In this document: positions 45,737 through 58,230 of the stretch, piece by piece
How positions within the stretch are numbered: the stretch's first letter is position 1
How the letters are laid out: each line of letters begins with the position of its first letter
NCBI GenBank assembly: GCA_963817755.1
Contig: CAWFPB010000002.1
Span: 434,001-498,000 of the forward strand
Origin: Oleiagrimonas sp963817755
GTDB taxonomy: Bacteria > Pseudomonadota > Gammaproteobacteria > Xanthomonadales > Rhodanobacteraceae
DNA length: 64,000 bases
Reading direction: 5' to 3'
Program-made: the position numbers and the translations under genes
Notes under the pieces: generated by a model
What the model was told of the DNA's origin: nothing
Seen by the model: the letters and a program-made list of their open reading frames with translations, nothing else
Databases searched by the model: none

Positions 45737-46849
45737 TCAGAACGCGCCGTAGGGGTCCGATTCGTTCAGTTCGGCGGCCTGGTCGCCGCCACTTTCGGCC
45801 AGGCGCACCTTGAGTGCCAGGCCGTCGCGGGAATCGGCCTTGGACAGCGCTTCCTCCAGATCGATCTGGCCATCCTTGTACAGCTGGTACAGGGACTGGT
45901 CGAAGGTGCGCATGCCGTCCTGCAGGCTGCGGTCCATGGCTTCCTTGACCTCGTGGATCTGGCCGCGGCGGATCATGTCGCGGATCAGCGGCGTGTTCAG
46001 CAGGACCTCGACCGCCGGGACCCGGCGCCCGTCCTTGCCCACCACCAGGCGCTGGCTGATGACGGCCTTCAGGTTCAGGGCCAGGTTCATCAGGATGTTC
46101 TTGTGCGCCGACTCGGGGAAGAAGTTGAGGATGCGCTCGAGGGTCTGGTCGGCATTGTTGGAATGCAGCGTGGCCAGGCACAGGTGGCCGGTCTCGGAGA
46201 ACGAGATGGCCGCCTCCATGGTGTCGGTATCGCGGATCTCGCCGATCAGGATCACGTCCGGCGCCTCGCGCATCGCGTTCTTCAGCGCCTCGTGGTAGCT
46301 GTGCGTGTCCAGCCCGACCTCGCGCTGGTTGACGATCGACTTCTTGTGCCGGTGCAGGAACTCGATCGGGTCTTCGATGGTGAGGATGTGGCCGGGGCGG
46401 TTGTTGTTGCGGTGGTCGATCATCGCGGCCAGCGTGGTCGACTTGCCCGAACCGGTGGCGCCGACCACCAGGATCAGTCCGCGCGGCTCCATGATCAGCT
46501 GCTTGAACAGCTCCGGCAGGTGCAGCTGCGCGATGTCGGGGATGTCGCTCTTGATCGCGCGGATGACCATGCCCACTTCACCGCGCTGCTTGAACACGTT
46601 GATGCGGAAGCGGCCGGCGTCTTTCACCGCCAGCGCGATGTTCAGTTCCAGGTCACGCTCGAACTGCGGTACCTGGCCCTCGTCCATCAGCGAATAGGCG
46701 ATTTTCTTGACCATGCCGTTGGGCAGGCCGGTGTTGCCGAGGGGGTAGAGCTTGCCCTCGACCTTGATGTTGACCGGGGCGCCCGTCGTCAGAAACATGT
46801 CCGACGCCCCCTTGTCGACCATCAGCTTGAGGAAGTAACCGATGTCCAT
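45737..46849 (-). CDS. pilU: Type IV pilus retraction ATPase PilU
   Basis: PilU is an accessory retraction motor that works with PilT. The 370-residue protein has the Walker A motif GATGSGKST (130-138), the Asp box ILTIEDPIEFLH, Walker B VILIGEIRD and the His box TGHLCLATLHSN. The long C-terminal tail ending GGDQAAELNESDPYGAF separates PilU from the shorter PilT. No pilT is next to it here. Confidence 0.93.
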   Translation of the reverse strand: MDIGYFLKLMVDKGASDMFLTTGAPVNIKVEGKLYPLGNTGLPNGMVKKIAYSLMDEGQVPQFERDLELNIALAVKDAGRFRINVFKQRGEVGMVIRAIKSDIPDIAQLHLPELFKQLIMEPRGLILVVGATGSGKSTTLAAMIDHRNNNRPGHILTIEDPIEFLHRHKKSIVNQREVGLDTHSYHEALKNAMREAPDVILIGEIRDTDTMEAAISFSETGHLCLATLHSNNADQTLERILNFFPESAHKNILMNLALNLKAVISQRLVVGKDGRRVPAVEVLLNTPLIRDMIRRGQIHEVKEAMDRSLQDGMRTFDQSLYQLYKDGQIDLEEALSKADSRDGLALKVRLAESGGDQAAELNESDPYGAF

Positions 46850-46934
46850 TGGCGACCGTATGGATTACTGGGTGGTTGATGATAGATTGTGCGGGTTCAC
46901 CATACGCGCAAACCGTCGTAAAGGTCACGTTTTC

Positions 46935-47471
46935 ATGCTTCGGAAGCCTACAGATGCCCGAGTTCGGTTCCGTGCGTTGCCGTGGTTGCCCCTGGCGGCC
47001 GTGGTGGCGCTGGTTGCCGCATGCGCCAGTATACCTCCGCCGACGGATGCGATGAGCCGTGCGCAGGCGCAATTGAAGGCCGCGCAGCAGGCCGGCGCGG
47101 CCGATGCCGACCCGGTCGACCTGGAATTCGCACGCGCCCGATTCAAGCAGGCGCAGCAGGCGATGCAGGCCGGCAAGAACGGCAAGGCGGCCGATCTGGC
47201 CCAGGAGTCGCTGGCCGACAGCGGACTGGCCCTGACCAAGGCGCGCCTGGCCACGATGCGCAGCCGGGTCGAGGCCCAGCGCAAGGAGAACCAGCGCCTG
47301 CGCCAGCAGTTGCTCGACCCTGCGACCGGGCAGAACGGAAAGGCATCGCCGGCTTCCTCCGACTCCTCGGTGCAGGAACTCCCGCAGACGGTCATGCCGG
47401 CGCCCGCACAGCCGTCCAGTACCGCGCCGGCCCCGGCTTCCAGTTCCGCCTCGCAGGAGGGCCAGCGATGA
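46935..47471 (+). CDS. DUF4398 lipoprotein
   Basis: From the ATG at 46935 the protein is 178 residues with a lipobox LVAACAS (acylated Cys about 31). The next segment, MSRAQAQLKAAQQAGA and LEFARARFKQAQQAMQAGKN, is the DUF4398 helical domain, followed by a coiled coil and a Ser/Pro/Ala-rich tail. Function is unknown; the family is usually encoded next to OmpA-domain proteins, as here, with a 4-bp overlap. Divergent from pilU. Confidence 0.87.
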   Translation: MLRKPTDARVRFRALPWLPLAAVVALVAACASIPPPTDAMSRAQAQLKAAQQAGAADADPVDLEFARARFKQAQQAMQAGKNGKAADLAQESLADSGLALTKARLATMRSRVEAQRKENQRLRQQLLDPATGQNGKASPASSDSSVQELPQTVMPAPAQPSSTAPAPASSSASQEGQR

Positions 47472-48430
47472 ACAAGAACCTGTCCCGCATCCTGGTGATG
47501 GCGCTGCTGGTGCTGGTCAGTGCCCAGGTCCTGGCTTCCAGCAAGGACGACCTGGACGTCCAGCGCCTGACCACCAGCCTCAACCAGCTTGATCAAAACC
47601 CCAGGCTCGGCAGCTACGCCCAGGCCGAGCGCGCGCTGGCCCGAGTGGCCGTGCAGCGCCTCAAGGACGCCAGTTCGCACGAGCGTCCGCACGACCTGTA
47701 TCTGGCCGAGCGCAGCGTCGACCAGGCCAAGGCCGCCGCGCAGCTGGACCAGGCCCGGCACCAGCTCAACGAACTGCAGCGCGAACATGATCAGATCCTG
47801 CTCGAGGCCAGTCGTCAGGACGCCGAATCCACGCGTCGCGAACTGGAGCGCGAGCGCCTGCAGAACCAGCTGGCCACCGAGGAAACCCAGCGTCTGCAGG
47901 CCCAGGGCGAGGCCTATTCCCAGGCGGCCGAGCAGGCCCGCCAGGAAGCCGAGCAGGCGCGCAAGCTGGCCCAGGTCCAGTCCCGTTCGGCGGCTCTGGC
48001 GCGCAAGCAGGCCAGCCTGGCCGTGGCAGCCGCCAAGGCCCTGCGCGCACGACTGGAGGGCATGACCGCGCATCGCGGCAACCTGGGGCGGCAGATGACG
48101 GTGACCGGCGATGCCTTCGCTCCAGGTCAGTCGAACCTGCGGCCCGAGGCGCGCCATCACCTGGGCAAACTGATCCAGTTCGTCAAGGGCGAGCCGGGCA
48201 AGCCGATCCGCATCGAGGGCTATACCGACTCGACCGGTTCGTCCGCGACCAACAAGGCGCTTTCGCTCCAGCGGGCGCAGGCCGTGCGCAATGCACTGAT
48301 CGCGGCCGGCGTGAGTGCTTCGCGCATGTCCACGATGGGCAAGGGCGAGGCCGATCCGGTAGCGTCCAACGCAACCGCCTCCGGTCGTGCGATGAACCGC
48401 CGCGTAGTCGTGATCCTGCGCGATAAATAA
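47468..48430 (+). CDS. OmpA-family cell-envelope protein
   Basis: The 320-residue precursor has a signal peptide ending SAQVLASS. A long Ala/Gln/Glu-rich coiled coil occupies about 75-200 and is followed by a peptidoglycan-binding OmpA domain (about 210-320) with RIEGYTDSTGSSATN and the closing RAMNRRVVVIL. It has no N-terminal barrel, so it is probably a periplasmic rod or lipoprotein partner that links the wall to the DUF4398 lipoprotein encoded just before it. Confidence 0.92.
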   Translation: MNKNLSRILVMALLVLVSAQVLASSKDDLDVQRLTTSLNQLDQNPRLGSYAQAERALARVAVQRLKDASSHERPHDLYLAERSVDQAKAAAQLDQARHQLNELQREHDQILLEASRQDAESTRRELERERLQNQLATEETQRLQAQGEAYSQAAEQARQEAEQARKLAQVQSRSAALARKQASLAVAAAKALRARLEGMTAHRGNLGRQMTVTGDAFAPGQSNLRPEARHHLGKLIQFVKGEPGKPIRIEGYTDSTGSSATNKALSLQRAQAVRNALIAAGVSASRMSTMGKGEADPVASNATASGRAMNRRVVVILRDK

Positions 48431-48745
48431 CCTGGAAGGGGCCGTTCAGAACGTCCGGCGGTCCTTACCCAAGCGTATGATTTAACGCGTATTTCACGCT
48501 TTTCGGCATGTTGCGCTGCAGGCTTGCGCAGCACGGTCGGCAGGAGTAGGGTCAAGGTCCCGTGGGCCCTTTCCCCCGCCCGCGGGTTTCAGACCGAAAC
48601 CGATCATGCATGCACCCTTTCTGCATTTCGACCTCGTCCCGTCCCGGGCACGAGGCGATGTTGCGTGCACGCATCATCTCCACTTGCGTCCCGACGTGCC
48701 GTACCCCGGCGCACGGGCGCTTCTGCATGACAGGAGAGCGATCCC
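48431..48745. other. Intergenic region before the DUF465 gene
   Basis: About 315 bp with no convincing coding frame. An AT-richer patch (tatgatttaacgcgtatttcacg) lies near 48476-48498 and could hold the promoter of the next gene. Nothing else was recognised. Confidence 0.45.
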
Positions 48746-48973
48746 ATGTTCGAAAAACAACCCCGCGAGGATCTGGAAGCATTGATGAAGGCCGATACGG
48801 AATTCCGCCGTCTGTATCGGCACCACCAGGAACTGGACAGCAAGGTCCAGGATGCGGAACTGGGCGTGTTGCCCATCGATGACGTCACGCTGGCCAGCAT
48901 GAAGAAGGAAAAACTGCAGGCCAAGGACCGATTGCTTCGAATGTGGGGGGAACGCAGCGGCTCGCTGCACTGA
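48746..48973 (+). CDS. DUF465 (YdcH-like) small protein
   Basis: The 75-residue protein is almost entirely helical and contains FRRLYRHHQELDSKV and LKKEKLQAKD-like segments typical of DUF465. Such proteins are widespread in proteobacteria with unknown role. It has a GGAGAG ribosome site and a strong terminator 52 bp behind its stop, so it is a single-gene unit. Confidence 0.88.
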   Translation: MFEKQPREDLEALMKADTEFRRLYRHHQELDSKVQDAELGVLPIDDVTLASMKKEKLQAKDRLLRMWGERSGSLH

Positions 48974-49024
48974 ATCGACCTTCAGCGGGTGCGCCGTCGG
49001 CATGGACGACGACGCGACCCCAGC

Positions 49025-49057
49025 ATGCCGGGCGTCGTCGCGACGCCCGGCATTTTC
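49025..49057 (+). terminator. Terminator of the DUF465 gene
   Basis: A perfect 13-bp stem (49025-49037 with 49041-49053) and 3-nt loop are followed by TTTC. Confidence 0.88.
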
Positions 49058-49206
49058 ATGCCCGGAGCAAGGGTGCCCGGACAGGCCCGTTCTGGCGACA
49101 GCAGGCCGAAAGCCCGGGTCGGTTATCATGCCCGTCCGGCCCACGGCACCGGATTCGCGCCTGTCCGGCCCGGAGCGCGGTGCCTTCACCAGCAAGCGGA
49201 GACTGC

Positions 49207-50577
<1,371 letters not shown>

Positions 50578-50684
50578 TTCCGGGCCGTGCATCGGATCAT
50601 GCTCCGGAGCCGGCCCCGTCGTAGCCATGGAGTCCACACGACACAAACCGCGTGCGGGACTCCCGAAACCTAGGAAAGACCACC

Positions 50685-52514
<1,830 letters not shown>

Positions 52515-52544
52515 GCAGACAGCCCCCTGTCCGCGATCCTGGCT

Positions 52545-52565
52545 CCTTCCCCTTCGAGGGGAAGG
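52545..52565. repeat. Hairpin repeat behind glmS
   Basis: A perfect 9-bp stem (CCTTCCCCT with AGGGGAAGG) and 3-nt loop. Similar hairpins are common intergenic repeats in xanthomonads; it may also act as a terminator or mRNA end for glmS. Confidence 0.6.
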
Positions 52566-52632
52566 CCGGGATGGGGTCCGCGCAGGGCTGATGGCCGCGC
52601 AAGCGCCTGGCGACGCGTGATCCCACCTTGAT

Positions 52633-52651
52633 CCTCCCCTGAAAGGGGAGG
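52633..52651. repeat. Second hairpin repeat, behind the transporter gene
   Basis: CCTCCCCT-gaa-AGGGGAGG is an 8-bp perfect stem with the same CCCCT/AGGGG core as the hairpin at 52545. The two face the convergent stops of glmS and the transporter gene. Confidence 0.55.
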
Positions 52652-52665
52652 GCACCGATGTTGCC

Positions 52666-54003
52666 TCAGTTGTCGGTCAGCAGGCCGCCCTGGCGGCTGA
52701 ACCACAGCGCGCCCAGCGTGCCGATCGCGCCCGACAGCAGGTACAGGCCGACGTAGCCCACGCCCAGGTAGACCGACAACGCCAGCGCCACCAGCGGCGC
52801 GAATCCCGCGCCGAGCAGCCAGCCCAGGTCCGCCGTCAGCATGGCGCCGGTGTAGCGGAAGCCGCTGCGGAAGCTGGAATTGACGGCGCCGCGCGACTGC
52901 GCGTGCGAGAAGCCCAGCAGGGCGTAGCCGACGATGATGAACAGGTAGCTCTCGGACGTGCCGCCGGACAGCAGCAGCGCCGTCCAGCCGCTGAACACCG
53001 CGATCAGTGCGCCCAGGGCCGCCAGCGTGCGGCGACGACCGAATCGGTCGGCGATGCGTCCGGACAGGATCATGCACGGGATGGCCACGGTGGCGCCGAT
53101 GATCTGCACGGCCAGGAAGCGGATCAGCGACTGGTGGGTGAACAGCAGCGCCCAGGACAGCGCATAGATCGTCACCAGGTGGAACAGCGCATAGCTGGCC
53201 AGCGGCGCGAACGCACCCAGTGCGATGGAGCGGCCCTGCGTACGCACCAGTTCGCCGACCGGCGAGGGCTCCAGCGCACGCTGCTTCATCAGGTCGGAGT
53301 ATTCGGGCGTCACCACCAGGCGCAGGCGCGCGAACAGGGCCACCACGTTGATGGTGAAGGCCACGAAGAAGGGATAGCGCCAGCCCCATTCGTAGAATTC
53401 GGCCTGGGACAGGTTGGTCAGCAGGTACACGAACAGCGCGGCGGCGAGGATGAAGCCGATCGGCGCGCCCAGCTGCGGGATGGTGGCGTAGCGGCCGCGG
53501 TGGTCGCCGGGCGCATTGAGCGCCAGCAGCGAGGCCAGGCCGTCCCAGCTGCCGCCGATCGCGAATCCCTGGCCCAGGCGAAGCACGATCAGGGCGGCGA
53601 TGGCCGTGCCGCCGAGCGAGGCATAGCTCGGCAGGAAGGCGATGCCCGCCGTGGCCATGCCCATCAGGAAAAGTGCGACGGTCAGTTTGGTGCCGCGCCC
53701 ATGCTCGCGCTGCAGGTACAGGAAGAACAGCGAGCCGATCGGCCGCGCGATGAAGGCCAGGGAGAAAATCGCGAACGAGTAGAACAGCCCGTCCACTTCG
53801 CTGGCGAAGGGGAAGAAGACCTTCGGGAAGACCAGCACGCAGGCCAGGCCGAACACGAAAAAGTCGAAGAATTCGGAAATGCGGCCGACGACCACGCCGA
53901 TGGAGATATCTCCAGGAGTGACGTGCTCGTGGCGGGATGGCGCGTCGTACGGACGCGCGGGCATGGACGAACCATGGGCGGACGGGGCGCTGGGGATCGA
54001 CAT
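52666..54003 (-). CDS. MFS transporter, metabolite:H+ symporter (MHS) type
   Basis: The 445-residue protein has twelve hydrophobic segments, an acidic first helix SEFFDFFVFGLACVLVFP, and the MFS signature GRIADRFGRRRTLAALGAL between helices 8 and 9. FIARPIGSLFF and GLRLGQGFAIGG-like segments fit the MHS group, which imports organic acids, proline or similar. The exact substrate is open. It is convergent with glmS and divergent from cyoA. Confidence 0.88.
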   Translation of the reverse strand: MSIPSAPSAHGSSMPARPYDAPSRHEHVTPGDISIGVVVGRISEFFDFFVFGLACVLVFPKVFFPFASEVDGLFYSFAIFSLAFIARPIGSLFFLYLQREHGRGTKLTVALFLMGMATAGIAFLPSYASLGGTAIAALIVLRLGQGFAIGGSWDGLASLLALNAPGDHRGRYATIPQLGAPIGFILAAALFVYLLTNLSQAEFYEWGWRYPFFVAFTINVVALFARLRLVVTPEYSDLMKQRALEPSPVGELVRTQGRSIALGAFAPLASYALFHLVTIYALSWALLFTHQSLIRFLAVQIIGATVAIPCMILSGRIADRFGRRRTLAALGALIAVFSGWTALLLSGGTSESYLFIIVGYALLGFSHAQSRGAVNSSFRSGFRYTGAMLTADLGWLLGAGFAPLVALALSVYLGVGYVGLYLLSGAIGTLGALWFSRQGGLLTDN

Positions 54004-54201
54004 GAATGTTCCGGTCGTAGCTCAGTGTTGGGGACGTTTGGAGTGCTGTACCCGGGTGGAGCGGGGACTCCGGGCGGGGCGCACAGGACCACATAGGATG
54101 CACGCATCGCGCCATTCCGGCCATGCGGCAAAGTGTCCAGTCGGCAAGACCGATGCCGTAGGCGTATCGTAATAGGGATCCCCGTTCCCCCCAAGTGACC
54201 C

Positions 54202-55176
54202 ATGTCCGCAAAACGCCTACGTGGCCTTGTGCTGCTTCCTTTTTTTCTCTCGCTCGGCGGTTGTCACGCCGTGCTGCTGGACCCTTCCGGCGATGTCGCG
54301 CGCCAGCAGAGCGACCTGATGATCGCTTCGGCGGTCCTGATGTCGCTGATCATCGTGCCGGTGCTGGTGGCCATCGGCGTGATCGCCTGGCGCTACCGTG
54401 CCTCCAACAAGAACGCCCGCTACGAGCCGGAATGGGAACATTCCACCGGCATCGAGCTGGTGGTGTGGGCCGCGCCGCTGCTGATCATCATCGCGCTCGG
54501 CGCCATGACCTGGATCGGCACGCACCAGCTCGACCCCTACCGGCCGCTGTCCCGCATCGACGACGGCAAGTCACTCAACGTGGAACACCGGCCGCTGGAG
54601 GTCGAGGTGGTTTCGCTCGAGTGGAAGTGGCTGTTCATCTATCCGCAGTACGGCATCGCCACGGTCAACGACCTGGCCGCGCCAGTCAACGTGCCGATCC
54701 ACTTCAAGCTGACCGCCAACACCATGATGGATTCGTTCTTCGTGCCAGCGCTGTCAGGGCAGATCTACACCATGCCCGGCATGCAGACAGTGCTGAATGC
54801 GGTGATCAACAAGCCCGGGACCTACCGTGGCTTCTCGGCCAACTATTCGGGCCACGGTTTCACCGACATGCGGTTCCGTTTCCAGGGCATGAGCCGGGCG
54901 AACTTCGACCAGTGGGTGGCCCGGGCCCGCGCCGGCGGCAAGGACCTGGACCGCGCGACCTTCGACCACCTGCGCAAGCCTTCGCGCGACGAGCCGGAGC
55001 ACCGGTACGCCCGCTACATGCCGCACCTGTACAACCGCATCCTCAATCGTTGCGTGGACCCCGGGAAGATGTGCCTGAGCCGGATGATGGCGATCGACGC
55101 CCAGGCCGGTAAAGCGAAATCCGCCCCCGAGAATCACCCGATGCAGGCGCCCGCGCACGACGCGGCGACGCACTGA
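54202..55176 (+). CDS. cyoA: Cytochrome bo-type ubiquinol oxidase subunit II
   Basis: The 324-residue lipoprotein precursor (lipobox SLGGC) has two membrane helices and a periplasmic cupredoxin domain. The copper-A ligands of cytochrome c oxidases are absent, and VEVVSLEWKWLFIYPQYGIATVN and the FFVPALSGQIYTMPGM segment match CyoA, so electrons come from quinol. It is the first gene of cyoABCD. Confidence 0.96.
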   Translation: MSAKRLRGLVLLPFFLSLGGCHAVLLDPSGDVARQQSDLMIASAVLMSLIIVPVLVAIGVIAWRYRASNKNARYEPEWEHSTGIELVVWAAPLLIIIALGAMTWIGTHQLDPYRPLSRIDDGKSLNVEHRPLEVEVVSLEWKWLFIYPQYGIATVNDLAAPVNVPIHFKLTANTMMDSFFVPALSGQIYTMPGMQTVLNAVINKPGTYRGFSANYSGHGFTDMRFRFQGMSRANFDQWVARARAGGKDLDRATFDHLRKPSRDEPEHRYARYMPHLYNRILNRCVDPGKMCLSRMMAIDAQAGKAKSAPENHPMQAPAHDAATH

Positions 55177-55199
55177 CCAGACCATCCGAGATTCAAGTC

Positions 55200-57209
55200 A
55201 TGCCTGATCGTTCCGCTATCTGGAATTTTCTCCTGGGGCGCCTGTCGCTCCAGTCCCTGCCGCTGCACAACGCCATCGTGGTCTACACCTTCGTGGTGGT
55301 GGCCATCCTGGGCGCGGCCCTGCTCGGCGTCATTACATGGAAGCGCCAGTGGGGCTACCTGTGGCGCGAGTGGTTCACCAGCGTCGACCACAAGCGCCTG
55401 GGCATCATGTACATGATCCTGGCCACGGTGATGCTGCTGCGCGGCTTCGCCGACGCCATCATGATGCGCACGCAGCAGGCCATCGCCTTCGGCAGCAACC
55501 TGGGCTACCTGCCGCCACACCACTACGACCAGATCTTCACCGCGCACGGCGCGATCATGATCTTCTTCGTGGCCATGGCCTACATCGTGGGCCTGATGAA
55601 CTACATCATGCCGATGCAGATCGGCGCCCGCGACGTGGCGTTCCCGTTCCTGAACAACCTCAGTTTCTGGATGACCATGGCCGGCATGCTGTTGTTCATG
55701 GTCTCGCTGTTCATCGGCGACTTTTCGCATGCCGGATGGCTGGGCTATCCGCCGGTCTCGGAGCTGCACCAGAGTCCAGGACCCGGCGTGGACTACTACA
55801 TCTGGGGCCTGCAGCTGTCGGGTCTGGGTACGCTGCTGACCGGCATCAACTTCGTCGTCACTGTCATCAAGATGCGTGCCCCGGGCATGTCGCTGATGAA
55901 GATGCCGATGTTCTCCTGGACCACGCTGTGCACCAGCGGGCTGATCGTGGTGACCTTCCCGATCCTGACCGCCACGCTGTTCCTGCTTTCCATGGACCGT
56001 TACCTCGGGACCCACTTCTTCACCAACGGGTTCGGCGGCAACGTGATGATGTACATCAACCTGATCTGGATCTGGGGTCATCCGGAGGTCTACATCCTGA
56101 TCCTGCCGATGTTCGGCGTGTATTCGGAGATCGTGCCGGCGTTCTCGGGCAAGCGACTGTTCGGCTACTCATCGATGGTCTATGCCACCGTCTCGATCAT
56201 GATCCTGTCCTACCTGGTGTGGCTGCACCACTTCTTCACCATGGGATCGGGTGCAGACGTGAACTCGTTCTTCGCTCTGACCACGATGATGATCTCCATC
56301 CCCACCGGCGTGAAGATATTCAACTGGCTGTTCACCATGTACCGCGGCCGGGTGCGCTTCGACGTGCCGATGCTGTGGACGATGGGCTTTTTGTTCACCT
56401 TCACCATCGGCGGCATGACCGGTGTGATGCTGTCGGTGGCGCCGGCCGACTTCCTGCTGCACAACAGCCTGTTCCTGATCGCGCACTTCCATAACGTGAT
56501 CATCGGCGGGGTGGTGTTCGGCGTGTTCGCGGCCATCAACTTCTGGTTCCCCAAGGCCTTCGGTTTCCGCCTGGACCCGTTCTGGGGCAAGGTCAGTTTC
56601 TGGTTCTGGCAGATCGGCTTCTGGTTCGCCTTCGGTCCGCTGTACGTGCTGGGCCTGATGGGCGTGACCCGTCGCCTGAGCCACTTCACCGATCCCAGCC
56701 TGCAGAAGTGGTTCGTGATCGCCGCCTTCGGCGCGTTCCTGATCCTGCTCGGCATCGGCGCGTTCGTGATGCAGGTCTACGTCAGCATCCGCCGCCGCGA
56801 TGCGCTGGCCGTGGGCCACGATCCGTGGGATGCACGCACCCTGGAGTGGGCGACGTCCTCGCCGCCGCCGGACTACAACTTCGCCTTCACCCCGGTGGTG
56901 CACGAGCGTGACGCCTGGACCGACATGAAGGCGCGCGGTTACAAGCGCCCGCTGGAGGACTTCAAGGCGATCCACATGCCCAAGAGCACCGCCACCGGCG
57001 TGATCCTGGGCGCGCTGGGCTTCGTCTTCGGTTTCGCGATGGTCTGGTACATCTGGTGGCTGGCCGTGGTTTCGTTCGTGGCCATGCTCGGCGTCGCCAT
57101 CGGCCACACGTTCAACTACGACCGCGATTACCACATTCCCGCCGAGGAAGTGGACCGATTCGAACATGCCGGCAACTGGCGGCCGGACGTGGAAGGTGCA
57201 ACCGCATGA
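55200..57209 (+). CDS. cyoB: Cytochrome bo-type ubiquinol oxidase subunit I
   Basis: CyoB contains haem b and the oxygen-reducing haem-copper centre and pumps protons. The 669-residue length fits. Ligands are visible in FTAHGAIMIFF, WGHPEVYIL (with the cross-linked His-Tyr), LHHFFTMG and IAHFHNVIIGG. The stop overlaps the cyoC ATG by 4 bp. Confidence 0.98.
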   Translation: MPDRSAIWNFLLGRLSLQSLPLHNAIVVYTFVVVAILGAALLGVITWKRQWGYLWREWFTSVDHKRLGIMYMILATVMLLRGFADAIMMRTQQAIAFGSNLGYLPPHHYDQIFTAHGAIMIFFVAMAYIVGLMNYIMPMQIGARDVAFPFLNNLSFWMTMAGMLLFMVSLFIGDFSHAGWLGYPPVSELHQSPGPGVDYYIWGLQLSGLGTLLTGINFVVTVIKMRAPGMSLMKMPMFSWTTLCTSGLIVVTFPILTATLFLLSMDRYLGTHFFTNGFGGNVMMYINLIWIWGHPEVYILILPMFGVYSEIVPAFSGKRLFGYSSMVYATVSIMILSYLVWLHHFFTMGSGADVNSFFALTTMMISIPTGVKIFNWLFTMYRGRVRFDVPMLWTMGFLFTFTIGGMTGVMLSVAPADFLLHNSLFLIAHFHNVIIGGVVFGVFAAINFWFPKAFGFRLDPFWGKVSFWFWQIGFWFAFGPLYVLGLMGVTRRLSHFTDPSLQKWFVIAAFGAFLILLGIGAFVMQVYVSIRRRDALAVGHDPWDARTLEWATSSPPPDYNFAFTPVVHERDAWTDMKARGYKRPLEDFKAIHMPKSTATGVILGALGFVFGFAMVWYIWWLAVVSFVAMLGVAIGHTFNYDRDYHIPAEEVDRFEHAGNWRPDVEGATA

Positions 57210-57832
57210 ATACTGCAATGACCAATACCGCCGGCGCCGAGCCGCCGGTCTTCTTCACCCGCGAGGACGTGCATCCGGAGAACGGGACCCTGCTGGGGTT
57301 CTGGATCTACCTGATGAGCGATTGCTTCATCTTCGCGGCGCTGTTTGCCTGCTATGCGGTGCTTGGCACCAACTATGCGGGCGGGCCCAGCGCGCGCGAT
57401 GTGCTCGACTTGCCGGGACTGGCCGTCAACACCGCGCTGCTTCTGGTGTCCTCGGTGACCTTCGGCTTCGCCATGCTGGAGATGGCCCGCAATCGCAAGC
57501 GCGCGATGCTCAGCTGGCTGGCCGTGGCCGGCCTGCTGGCGGCAGGCTTCGTCGGCCTGGAGATCCACGAGTTCGTGGGCATGATCGCCGAGGGCGCCGG
57601 CCCCGACCGCAGCGCCTTCCTGTCCTCGTTCTTCACCCTGGTCGGCACCCACGGCCTGCACGTGAGCGTGGGCATCCTGTGGCTGATCGTGCTGATGTTC
57701 CAGCTCGGCCGCCACGGCATCACCGAAGCCAACGTCCGGCGCCTGCGCTGCCTGAGCATGTTCTGGCATTTCCTGGACCTGGTGTGGATCGGCGTCTTCA
57801 GCTACGTGTATCTGGTAGGAGTCCTGCGATGA
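57206..57832 (+). CDS. cyoC: Cytochrome bo-type ubiquinol oxidase subunit III
   Basis: The 208-residue protein has five membrane helices, starting GFWIYLMSDCFIFAALFACY, with FVGMIAEGAGPDRSAFLSSF and THGLHVSVGILWLI, all typical of CyoC. It supports assembly and stability of subunit I. Start and stop each overlap the neighbours by 4 bp. Confidence 0.97.
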   Translation: MNTAMTNTAGAEPPVFFTREDVHPENGTLLGFWIYLMSDCFIFAALFACYAVLGTNYAGGPSARDVLDLPGLAVNTALLLVSSVTFGFAMLEMARNRKRAMLSWLAVAGLLAAGFVGLEIHEFVGMIAEGAGPDRSAFLSSFFTLVGTHGLHVSVGILWLIVLMFQLGRHGITEANVRRLRCLSMFWHFLDLVWIGVFSYVYLVGVLR

Positions 57833-58230
57833 GTCATCCGTCCCACAACCAACACGCATCGGGCGCAGGCCACCACGACGCGGCCATGGAAGAGGATCAC
57901 GGGAGCCTGCGCGGCTACCTGACCGGCTTCGTGCTGGCGGCCATCCTGACCATCATCCCGTTCTGGCTGGTGATGGGGCACGTGATCGCCAGCACCCAGG
58001 TGACGATCATGATCGTGCTCGGCCTGGCCGTGGTTCAGATCCTGGTCCACATGGTCTATTTCCTGCACCTGAACACCCATTCGGAGCACGGCTGGAACAT
58101 GCTGGCGCTGATCTTCACCGTGGTCCTTGTGGTCATCGTCCTGGGTGCGTCAATCTGGGTCATGTACAACGAGAACGCCAACATGATGCCGATGTCGCCG
58201 CAGTACCGGCACCACAAGCTGGGGTCGTGA
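57829..58230 (+). CDS. cyoD: Cytochrome bo-type ubiquinol oxidase subunit IV
   Basis: The 133-residue protein has a His-rich N-terminus and three membrane helices with LVHMVYFLHLNTHSEHGWN between the second and third, the CyoD signature. It is needed for assembly of the copper site. The stop overlaps the next gene by 4 bp. Confidence 0.96.
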   Translation: MSHPSHNQHASGAGHHDAAMEEDHGSLRGYLTGFVLAAILTIIPFWLVMGHVIASTQVTIMIVLGLAVVQILVHMVYFLHLNTHSEHGWNMLALIFTVVLVVIVLGASIWVMYNENANMMPMSPQYRHHKLGS

